A stretch of DNA of 64,000 nt from a virus: positions 1 through 64,000 of the IMG/VR virus record IMGVR_UViG_3300028025_004345; one strand, given 5' to 3'. Positions 55,603 through 62,972 of the stretch are shown here, piece by piece. Within the stretch, counting starts at the first letter, position 1; each line of letters opens with the position of its first letter. The notes beneath the pieces are model-generated. The model did no database searches and was not told the DNA's origin. It saw only the letters and a list, made by a program, of their open reading frames with translations. Both the position numbers and the translations under genes were made by a program.

Positions 55603-57027
55603 TTACCTACATATTGTAAAGTTGTATTCTTTTTCCCATTTAAGTATATCGTTTTCATCATTTAGGAGCGGTTGACCCTTTATGTTAAGACTAGTATTCA
55701 AGAGTATTGGAACTCCAGTTTGTAGATAAAATTTATTTATTACCCTGTACAATCCTGGATGTTGTTCTCTTGTAACTGTCTGAACTCTAGAAGTACCATC
55801 TTCATGAACCACAGAAGGTATCTTGTCTGGCTGTAAGCACTTGACTGTGTACTGCATATATGGACTTTCAAAATCCATATCAAACCATTTATATGCGTGA
55901 TCTGCTAAAACTACAGGAGCAAATGGCCTAAACAATTCTCTCTGTTTAATTCTATTTACTTTGTCTTTGATTAGTGGATCTCTTGGGTCTGCAAGAATTG
56001 ATCTATTTCCTAATGCTCTTGGACCATATTCTGCTCTTCCTGATGCTACTGCTACTATACCGTCTTTTAATATCCCCTCAATAATTTTCTGAATAGGATA
56101 TTTTCCACCCAGATCATATCCAAGATATGGGTCTTTCCATTCAAGATGTTTTCCATAAAGTGCAGCAGCAGCACCCAAAGAACTGCCAGCATCTCCAGGG
56201 TTTGGCATAATCCAGATCATATCAAATATGTTCCAAAGCAGAGTGTTTGCTGATGAGTTAAGTGCACAACCACCCATAAATACTAAATTCTTTTTTCCAG
56301 TAATAGAGTATGCCATGTGCATAAAATCATTTAGTCTTTGCTCATAGACAACCTGAACTGCTGCAGCAATATCAAACCTATCTTGCTCAGTGATCTTTAC
56401 TCCCCAATCATTTATTCCCTGATGAAAATTATATTTTTGTTTTGTATATGAAGGAAAATACTCATCGATTTTTCTATAGTATTTTGTCCAGTCTCCGTAT
56501 GCTGCCATTCCCATCATGATATATTCTTCTTGATTTGGCATTAGACCTATTAGTTTTGTGAAAGCAGAATAAAATAATCCAAAACTAACTGGATAGTTTT
56601 GTTTATACTTTAGCCTAATCTTATCTCCTTCACCAACCCATATTGTAGATGTGTTGTATTCTCCAATAGCATCAAGCACAACTATTACGGAATCACTAAA
56701 AGAACTAGTGTAGTATCCCGCTGCAGCGTGAGAATAGTGATGACTAAAATGTTTCCTTGGTATACCAGGAATATCAAACCTTGGTTTCCAGTCTCCAGAT
56801 CCACCCCTTAGAGCCAGCCTAGAGGCCTTCAGAAGGGGCTTTTCATAGTAGGCAATATGATCTGGTGCCCCATACTGCAAAGCATCTTTTATTAAACTAT
56901 CATTGATATACCAGTCATTTTTTTGTTTGCTATATCTTTCTGCATGCCCTGCAAAAAGAATTTCTCCATCTTTAATTAGAGATACTGATGCGTCATGAGA
57001 TGTTTCGTTTACTCCAAGAATTATCAT
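55603..57027 (-). CDS. NodU/CmcH-family carbamoyltransferase
   Basis: 474 aa. Starts IILGVNETSHDASVSLIKDG, typical YrdC-like/HxxGx start; KHFSHHYSHAAAGYYTSSF, FMGGCALNSSANTLLWNIFD and SGRAEYGPRALGNRSILADP are core motifs of O-carbamoyltransferases (TobZ/NodU) that move a carbamoyl group onto sugars. Reader's caution: usual length ~550, so the C-terminal part may be shortened. Likely modifies a glycan or nucleoside, fits the modification island. Confidence 0.9.
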   Translation of the reverse strand: MIILGVNETSHDASVSLIKDGEILFAGHAERYSKQKNDWYINDSLIKDALQYGAPDHIAYYEKPLLKASRLALRGGSGDWKPRFDIPGIPRKHFSHHYSHAAAGYYTSSFSDSVIVVLDAIGEYNTSTIWVGEGDKIRLKYKQNYPVSFGLFYSAFTKLIGLMPNQEEYIMMGMAAYGDWTKYYRKIDEYFPSYTKQKYNFHQGINDWGVKITEQDRFDIAAAVQVVYEQRLNDFMHMAYSITGKKNLVFMGGCALNSSANTLLWNIFDMIWIMPNPGDAGSSLGAAAALYGKHLEWKDPYLGYDLGGKYPIQKIIEGILKDGIVAVASGRAEYGPRALGNRSILADPRDPLIKDKVNRIKQRELFRPFAPVVLADHAYKWFDMDFESPYMQYTVKCLQPDKIPSVVHEDGTSRVQTVTREQHPGLYRVINKFYLQTGVPILLNTSLNIKGQPLLNDENDILKWEKEYNFTICR

Positions 57028-57106
57028 ATATTATCCTTAATACAGGTATCTGTTTTTTTTATCATTTTTCTTTATTTCTCTTAGTATTAAGTATGTCTTA
57101 ATTTTT

Positions 57107-57673
57107 TTAATTAAGGTCTGGATCAACAATTGTATACCCCCCTGAATGTTCTGTTTGTGTTGTGTGCATGTAGAGTAGGGTTGACCTATGTCCACTTTCT
57201 ATTTCGGATATTCCATGACTCCATAATTCTCCGTCACTAACAAAAAATATCCCATCATATTTTTCTGGCTTATATGTAAAGTTAAGATTTGGGAAATATA
57301 ATTCTCCTCCAGTAAAATTATCGTCAAGATATATTACCGTACTATATTCAATGAATTCTTCTGGTGGCTGATCGTCAGCGTGTGCGTTTGCTGAACTACC
57401 TTTCGTCCAAACTGAACCAAAAGATTTAAATGTTTTTATTTGCTTTGTTTCTTCTGGATTAAGTCTTTGGTGTGTCTCGTTAGATAGTAAAGAATATTTT
57501 TTTTGAATATCTAAAACTACCTTGTTGTATGGATAAGCAGTTCCTCCATACCTAGTCTTGTAATATTCTGGGTAAGGATTAACTTCTGATGGACTGTTAA
57601 TCTCATTTATTAGTGTCTGTGCATCTTCAGCAGCAATAAAATTTTTAATTACTACAGGCAATGTTATCATCAA
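57107..57673 (-). CDS. 2OG-Fe(II) oxygenase
   Basis: 188 aa. SANAHADDQPPE (H-x-D), LWSHGISEIESGHRSTLLYM (distal His, Arg), STVIYLDDNFTGGELYFPN. Same family as the pair at 49340/49894 but with a different N-terminus. Overlaps the PLOD-like glycosyltransferase by 4 nt, so hydroxylation and glycosylation may act together. Confidence 0.8.
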   Translation of the reverse strand: MMITLPVVIKNFIAAEDAQTLINEINSPSEVNPYPEYYKTRYGGTAYPYNKVVLDIQKKYSLLSNETHQRLNPEETKQIKTFKSFGSVWTKGSSANAHADDQPPEEFIEYSTVIYLDDNFTGGELYFPNLNFTYKPEKYDGIFFVSDGELWSHGISEIESGHRSTLLYMHTTQTEHSGGYTIVDPDLN

Positions 57674-58503
57674 TATACCTCATTCTGCACTACATGAAAT
57701 CTTTGCTCAGAAATTTTATCTAGATTTGAAAAAAATGTATACTCTACATCGTTTGTATTATATGGGAAGTATTCTAAACTACGGAAATCATAGTCTACAA
57801 GATCCATAAGTTCTTTTACTCCAGGCATAGATTCATCTTTTGATTTAAAAGAATCTATAACTTTTGAATAGTTGTGATATAGAGAAAATGGAACAAAATC
57901 ATTTTCTTCTATTCTAGGCTCTTGATCAATAACAAAATTAGTTGGAAGAGCAACTATAGAAATACCTTTGTGCGCTGCATACATGGAAACATATTCCTCA
58001 ACTCCATAATATTTAAATATTGAAATATCAGGAAATAGTTCAAACAAACTAAATTTCATAAAGAAAAAATCTTTAACAAACCAGTTGTTTTTTGTTGCCA
58101 TCGAAATGCTTGTTTTATTCCAGTCTGGATAAAACTTATAGTTATTTTTATTAAAAACAATGTCGTGATTGCCTGAAAGTATAATATCTGATTCGTCCTG
58201 GTATCTTAATAGTTCAGCATCCCAATCCTTTTCAAACATTTTGGCACCATCAACATACATAAAAAAATCAAAATCTTTTCTTTTTTTTAGAAGATAAAAG
58301 CATTTAAATCTAGATATTAATCTATCCCAGTAGATATGATTGTATTCTATTCCTAAAAACTTTTCTGGCCTTGATATATTTGTTTGGTCGTATACGACAA
58401 CATGTATATCATTTTGACCACTTTGATTTTTTATGAGTTGCTCTACTGCTTGTGGTAGCAACTTGCTTTTGTACCCATAAAAATAAACTAATATTTTTTT
58501 CAT
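57670..58503 (-). CDS. PLOD/procollagen-type glycosyltransferase-like protein
   Basis: 277 aa from ATG 58503 (MKKILVYFYGYKSK). FLGIEYNHIYWDRLISRFKC, FDFFMYVDGAKMFEKDWDAE (D-x-D-like metal site) and DIILSGNHDIVFNKN suggest a GT-A fold like the glycosyltransferase domain of collagen lysyl hydroxylases and related virus enzymes. 3' end overlaps an oxygenase gene. Target is inference: hydroxylysine in fibres is attractive because the window encodes a collagen-like fibre. Confidence 0.6.
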   Translation of the reverse strand: MKKILVYFYGYKSKLLPQAVEQLIKNQSGQNDIHVVVYDQTNISRPEKFLGIEYNHIYWDRLISRFKCFYLLKKRKDFDFFMYVDGAKMFEKDWDAELLRYQDESDIILSGNHDIVFNKNNYKFYPDWNKTSISMATKNNWFVKDFFFMKFSLFELFPDISIFKYYGVEEYVSMYAAHKGISIVALPTNFVIDQEPRIEENDFVPFSLYHNYSKVIDSFKSKDESMPGVKELMDLVDYDFRSLEYFPYNTNDVEYTFFSNLDKISEQRFHVVQNEVY

Positions 58504-58504
58504 T

Positions 58505-59146
58505 TTATAACAATGGAATCCAGTGCTGTTCAATTGTATGTTCTCCACCCATAAGCAAAGACTGCAGAGGTTGAATATCATACGCAACTGTTATTCTTGA
58601 ACCTTCCCAGTCCCAGTCTCCCATTGCATGGGGGTGGCCCATTTCTGAAACAATCATTCTATTGTTTATGTTGTGATTTGCCACTTCTCTATTTGGATCT
58701 CCAAAGAGTCTATAGTATGTCGTTGATGGCTCAGCCTTTACACAGTAATACCCATGAAAATTAGGAGCGCCAGGTGCACCGTGATCGTGCCAGTTTAACT
58801 TTCCGTTTCCTGTGGTATTAATATTAAACCAACCCTGAACATAATATTGCTGCTTTTCAAAGTCTACGCCATAATATTCACAGGCTTCTTTAACAGTTTT
58901 TGATAGTTCGGAGTATAGTTTATGAAGAGATGGATGGTAAAGTTGAAATACATTATACTCTCTCCACTTTACAGTTGACAAACTTCCAGACTCTAGCCAA
59001 TACCCTGGATCATTTTCCATTGTTTCAACGCCACGAAGTTTAGCGCTTTGAATTAGTTCGTATTTTTGTTCTAAAAATTTAGCCAACTGATCTAAATCGT
59101 TGTCTAAATATTTTTCAAAAAACTTATGTTCTCTGTTACTTAACAT
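58505..59146 (-). CDS. 2OG-Fe(II) oxygenase-like protein
   Basis: 213 aa. WFNINTTGNGKLNWHDHGAP places H-D-H where H-x-D/H ligands are expected, GHPHAMGDW offers a distal His and SRITVAYDI an Arg, as in the oxygenase family with 'W-x-N' and 'H-x-H' starts. Central GYYCVKAEPSTTYYRLFGDP. Iron site differs from P4H type. TAATG start coupling with the next gene. Confidence 0.65.
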   Translation of the reverse strand: MLSNREHKFFEKYLDNDLDQLAKFLEQKYELIQSAKLRGVETMENDPGYWLESGSLSTVKWREYNVFQLYHPSLHKLYSELSKTVKEACEYYGVDFEKQQYYVQGWFNINTTGNGKLNWHDHGAPGAPNFHGYYCVKAEPSTTYYRLFGDPNREVANHNINNRMIVSEMGHPHAMGDWDWEGSRITVAYDIQPLQSLLMGGEHTIEQHWIPLL

Positions 59147-59910
59147 TATTCATCTCCCTTGTTGTTTGCTTGTTCTTTGTTATACTTTGCATATTCTTTT
59201 TTTCTCCATGCAAATTTTCTGTAGTGTGCCGTTATGTCAGACCTTCTGTTTTCTGATCTTAGTTGGTGTTTTTCTATAGCCTCAAAAGAATCATCAACTA
59301 CTAAATTCCAAGGCTCTCTTTTAATTGGAATCATCTGAAACACTGGTGTTCCCATTGGAATGACTCCTTCAAAATCTCTTTTTATAAAAAATGGTATGAA
59401 CGCAGGCAGTCCCCATATATCAGAATCAACAATGCCAGAAGGAATCCAGAACGGTAGGTCTGGTCTGTTTATTGGCATAGTCATCAATAGAGAATAGTCT
59501 TTTGGTGTTTCGTAATACCATTGCATCTTAACCCCAAAATGTATTGGGTGAACATCTTTTGGTATTGCCATATCAACATTAGGTCTTTTGTCCATCATCA
59601 TAAAATTCTTTTTCCAGTACAGAGATGGCTTTCCATCTACATCAAGTTTTACTTCTAGGTCATCTTCCAGTAAATACATATACCCAAGAGACATTGCATC
59701 TTGAAATGGCAAGCATAGTTTTGTAGAAACATTTGATCCATCCCCGCCTCTATCGTTTACTGGACACAAAGACTTTAGGTCATTAGTTGTAAAATGTTTT
59801 GCCAAATCTCTATACCACTGTGGTATTTTTTTATAGGATGGCTCTGGAGACAATAGACCTGTGGTCGTATCGTGTGGAATGAAAGTTAATTCTAACTCAT
59901 TGCTGTCCAT
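59146..59910 (-). CDS. DUF6065-like protein
   Basis: 254 aa, ELTFIPHDTTTGLLSPEPSY ... KKIPQWYRDLAKHF ... CLPFQDAMSLGYMYLLEDDL and HFGVKMQWYYETPKDYSLLM. This layout (IPxWYR, then a beta-helix-like core) is known from viruses and bacteria without function. It usually travels with glycan or oxygenase genes. Overlaps the upstream gene by 14 nt. Confidence 0.6.
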   Translation of the reverse strand: MDSNELELTFIPHDTTTGLLSPEPSYKKIPQWYRDLAKHFTTNDLKSLCPVNDRGGDGSNVSTKLCLPFQDAMSLGYMYLLEDDLEVKLDVDGKPSLYWKKNFMMMDKRPNVDMAIPKDVHPIHFGVKMQWYYETPKDYSLLMTMPINRPDLPFWIPSGIVDSDIWGLPAFIPFFIKRDFEGVIPMGTPVFQMIPIKREPWNLVVDDSFEAIEKHQLRSENRRSDITAHYRKFAWRKKEYAKYNKEQANNKGDE

Positions 59911-60556
59911 AGTAATCCTTTATTTGTGATATCTCTTCGTCACTTAAGACAACAGACATATCGTACATTGCCGTGCTCTTACTAATAATAGCATACTTTT
60001 CTTTTAAGTAGTATTCCCCAGTATTCTTAATTTTAAAATCAACAAATTCTGAATAGGCATAGTCTGATAGATGTGGAAGGGGCTTTCCAATAATATTTTT
60101 TTCACTTATGTAGAATGGCGTAGGCTCATCCTCTACTCTGGATATTGCAATGCTAACATTTTTATTTATAAACCAGGGTATATAAAACCTATAGGTTGGA
60201 TCAAAACAATCTTTATTTTCTAGATTGTTCAAAGATGGATAGAACTGTCTTTGATGACACTTATCTAAAGCATACAGTGTGCCATCTTTTCTTTCTTCAA
60301 CCCAAATCTCGGCGTGAGTTCTTTGCCTAAAAGTAATTATGTTATTTGTTATGTTTATAATTTTTGGCTTTGGATATAGATTAAGGACATAGTTGTTTAT
60401 TGGTTTAAGTATGCTTTTTATGTTTAAAATTTCTTTTGAGTTATACTTAGACCATTTGTCTGGTAGTCCAGACTCCATTAGGATTTGAGGCAAGGATAAG
60501 TTTTCAGAGTTTATCCACCATTGGGATCCTGAAATGTTATTTTTTTTAGTTATCAT
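59897..60556 (-). CDS. Hypothetical protein
   Basis: 219 aa; SGSQWWINSENLSLPQILME, YRFYIPWFINKNVSIAISRV. Companion of the DUF6065-like gene, not recognised. Probably a partner in the same step. Confidence 0.55.
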   Translation of the reverse strand: MITKKNNISGSQWWINSENLSLPQILMESGLPDKWSKYNSKEILNIKSILKPINNYVLNLYPKPKIINITNNIITFRQRTHAEIWVEERKDGTLYALDKCHQRQFYPSLNNLENKDCFDPTYRFYIPWFINKNVSIAISRVEDEPTPFYISEKNIIGKPLPHLSDYAYSEFVDFKIKNTGEYYLKEKYAIISKSTAMYDMSVVLSDEEISQIKDYYGQQ

Positions 60557-60604
60557 TTTACCTTTATCTTAAATGTTTTGGTATAACAATTATACACTAA
60601 ACTG

Positions 60605-60677
60605 CTGCCCCACCTGGCCTCGATCCAGGGACATCCGAATTAACAGTTCGGCACTCTACCAACTGAGTTATAGGGCA
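60605..60677 (-). tRNA. tRNA-Asn (GTT)
   Basis: Minus-strand acceptor TGCCCTA/TGGGGCA, anticodon stem CCGAACTGTTAATTCGG with GTT, D-arm CTCAGTTGGTAGAG, T-arm GGATCGAGGCC. Strong cloverleaf. Confidence 0.9.
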
Positions 60678-60713
60678 ATGGGGTAGTTTAAAGTCATACC
60701 CAGGACTTTTAAT

Positions 60714-61619
60714 TTACTTAGATGAATAAGGGTAAGACACACCAGACAGAACAACCTTAACTAATGAGTTAATATATTCTGTAAATGCCTTACCATTATT
60801 CTTACTAACATATGATGCTGAGGTAACTACAGTTGCTCCAGAACTTCCAGCAATATCTGTAACCGAACCGTTATACTTGGTAATTTTTACTTTTCCAAAA
60901 GCAACCATATCAAGCCCAGGGCCTCTGTTAGTTGCCTTTTCAAACTGAGTTGGTGAACCCATGGCTCCTACGCCAATGACTCCAGGAACGCATGCTGGGA
61001 ATCCAACAAGGCTAGAAAGTCCATCATTGCCTGTTGCTGCAAATGATGGGATATTTTTTGCACTTAACTGTGAAACTGAACTAGCAACTGCTGTATTTGT
61101 GCAAGCAGGATGCAAAATCTTTGTACCTGTTTTTAGGTCCATAGATACTCCTGATTGACTAATAGATAGCGCATCAATACTATACTTTTCTGCATTCTTT
61201 GATACCCAATCAATTGCTGAGATAAGCGCTTCAGGAGTTCCACCTAAAGCATTTGATCCAGTAACACTGTTTACATTGTTAAAGCGGACAAAAACAATCT
61301 TAAGGTTAGGATCTGTTGCAAGCGCTGCCTTTACCATAGAGTCTCCGTGATATGTAGGATCATTTATGCTCTTAGGCCATGTTGCAGATGCAGCGCCTTT
61401 GCCTTCCATAAAGTGTTGCATGTTTGGACATGATGCCTCATGACTTTGATTGAGGACAGACTTGGCAGTGAAACAAACTTCGTGAATAATTGCTGGGAAG
61501 TTGTTAGAATTAATAGCCGAATCAATAATGGCAAGAACTTTTTGATCTTGTGCTTGCGCTGGACTTGTTACTGTTAGCATAAGTGTTGCTGCTAGAACTG
61601 ATAGTAGTACTTTCTTCAT
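60714..61619 (-). CDS. Secreted subtilisin-like serine protease
   Basis: 301 aa from ATG 61619 (AAAAGGAA upstream). Signal peptide KKVLLSVLAATLMLTVTSPA with AQA cleavage. Subtilase motifs: VLAIIDSAINSNN (Asp), YHGDSMVKAALAT (His), FAATGNDGLSSLVG (oxyanion Asn) and GSSGATVVTSASY (Ser, G-x-S/T-G/S-A form). Unusual Ser context compared with GTSMA. Outside the cell or in lysate, it would cut host or competitor proteins. Rare in phages; possibly a lysis or host-attack factor. Confidence 0.8.
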   Translation of the reverse strand: MKKVLLSVLAATLMLTVTSPAQAQDQKVLAIIDSAINSNNFPAIIHEVCFTAKSVLNQSHEASCPNMQHFMEGKGAASATWPKSINDPTYHGDSMVKAALATDPNLKIVFVRFNNVNSVTGSNALGGTPEALISAIDWVSKNAEKYSIDALSISQSGVSMDLKTGTKILHPACTNTAVASSVSQLSAKNIPSFAATGNDGLSSLVGFPACVPGVIGVGAMGSPTQFEKATNRGPGLDMVAFGKVKITKYNGSVTDIAGSSGATVVTSASYVSKNNGKAFTEYINSLVKVVLSGVSYPYSSK

Positions 61620-61636
61620 TTTATTCCTTTTCATTT

Positions 61637-61840
61637 TTACGATATCATCAATCTGATGACATGACAACATGGGTCGCCACCTGCGTCCCATTCTTCAATT
61701 TCTTCTTCATCCATATATTCGTATCCGCCGTCGTGAGTATTGCAATAAGGAGGTGTAACCCAGCCTCTTTCTATACCGTTTTCAAGCCAGATACCAAACT
61801 CTTGCTCTTCAGGCGATAGGTCATCGTGTGAATGGTTCAT
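61637..61840 (-). CDS. Actinophage-type small Cys/His protein
   Basis: 67 aa: YCNTHDGGYEYMDEEEIEEW then GGDPCCHVIRLM, resembling short actinophage proteins of unknown role (C-x2-H ... D-P-C-x-x-V). TATACT (rc of 61847-61852) is 6 nt upstream: leaderless. Confidence 0.65.
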   Translation of the reverse strand: MNHSHDDLSPEEQEFGIWLENGIERGWVTPPYCNTHDGGYEYMDEEEIEEWDAGGDPCCHVIRLMIS

Positions 61841-61855
61841 ATAATAAGTATACCC

Positions 61856-62380
61856 TTAAAGACTAACGATGTCAACTGGACCCATGCAAGATGGATTAAA
61901 TTTAATTGCAGCATTTACTGCTTGCATAACTCTATTTCTAGCATTTTTTTGTTTATCTGTTGCATATAAAACCCCATAGGCATACTCTGCCCCAGAACCC
62001 ATTGCAAGATATGGTAGTGTATATTTAGATAAAGACATATCTGCAGAACTATGCTCATAAATATTTCCACGAACTGCAATAATCAAACCAAGGTCTCCGT
62101 CTTTAGAAGTATCTACCCAGAATTCATTATAAAATTCTTTTAGTTCTTTAATAAATTTTGTTTGCATATGCTTGTCAATGTCTTTTAGTATTGGGGCAGA
62201 TGGTTTAAAGTTGTAACGGATTCTTTCTCCGTCCATTGATCCAGCATATCCAATTAAGTATGGACCTATCTTCCAAACCTTTGGTGCATCAAGTGCTAAA
62301 ATGGTTCCATCATCAGATGCTCCACGATCTCCAGCCATGTAGATTTTATCCTCATGTTTTACTACAGCAATACAAGTCAT
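61856..62380 (-). CDS. Proteasome/HslV-like Ntn hydrolase
   Basis: 174 aa. Processed-start-type MTCIAVVKHEDKIYMAGDRG with Thr2 as the likely nucleophile after Met removal; the conserved GDRG/ASDDGTILA and KVWKIGPYLIGYAG (G-Y-A-G) segments and AMGSGAEYAYGVLYA are beta-subunit (HslV/Anbu/proteasome) features. Likely a self-compartmentalising peptidase or amidase. Phage copies may degrade host regulators; substrates unknown. Confidence 0.8.
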   Translation of the reverse strand: MTCIAVVKHEDKIYMAGDRGASDDGTILALDAPKVWKIGPYLIGYAGSMDGERIRYNFKPSAPILKDIDKHMQTKFIKELKEFYNEFWVDTSKDGDLGLIIAVRGNIYEHSSADMSLSKYTLPYLAMGSGAEYAYGVLYATDKQKNARNRVMQAVNAAIKFNPSCMGPVDIVSL

Positions 62381-62457
62381 GGCAAAAGCCCTCTCCAGAT
62401 AGATATAATCAAGTATACCATCACCCAGAGAGGGCTGTCAACTAGGGCCAATAATGA

Positions 62458-62742
62458 CTAATTAGCCTTTTTGTCTACCGTCTTAAACGCATCATTGATC
62501 TCTGCCAATGTGAGTTTTCCATCGTCCAAAAAAGCCCTTGCCAGTCTTTCAATGACTGTTGCTACGCCTAATAGTCCTGCTAAGAATACTGCCTGAACTG
62601 TGTCAATTCCTACTACTGCTCCAGCACCAAGTACTGATAGACCAGATGCTGCAAAGACTGCTACTATTCTCATCAAGATATTAGTGATTGCCTTTTGTGG
62701 GTGCTCCTTCTTAGGAGGCTCTACTACCTTTTTAGTTGCCAT
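62458..62742 (-). CDS. Holin-like membrane protein
   Basis: 94 aa from ATG 62742 (perfect AAAGGAGGA SD). Basic N-terminus, two TM helices (IVAVFAASGLSVLGAGAVVG and VQAVFLAGLLGVATVI), acidic end. Class II holin-like. Three nt after the next gene's start region. Confidence 0.65.
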   Translation of the reverse strand: MATKKVVEPPKKEHPQKAITNILMRIVAVFAASGLSVLGAGAVVGIDTVQAVFLAGLLGVATVIERLARAFLDDGKLTLAEINDAFKTVDKKAN

Positions 62743-62744
62743 AT

Positions 62745-62972
62745 TTAGTCCTCCTTTCTTAGCGGGATTGTGATAAGCCAGATTACTGTTGTTATTAATA
62801 CTGCAATACCAACAATATCTCTTGCTGATCCCGTCAAAGTTAGCCATGCAATAAAGAAGCCAAGGAGGGTGAATGCCTGTGCAATTAATTCCATTCCTGC
62901 GTCTTTAAACCATTTGATTAATCCCTTTAGCATTTTGCCTACCAGGTTGATGGCTTTATTGATTATTTTCAT
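62745..62972 (-). CDS. Second holin-like membrane protein
   Basis: 75 aa: basic amphipathic N-terminus, TM helices (LIAQAFTLLGFFIAWLTL and DIVGIAVLITTVIWLITI), charged end. With its neighbour it forms a two-membrane-protein pair like holin/antiholin sets. ATGA overlap with the gene before it. Confidence 0.6.
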   Translation of the reverse strand: MKIINKAINLVGKMLKGLIKWFKDAGMELIAQAFTLLGFFIAWLTLTGSARDIVGIAVLITTVIWLITIPLRKED

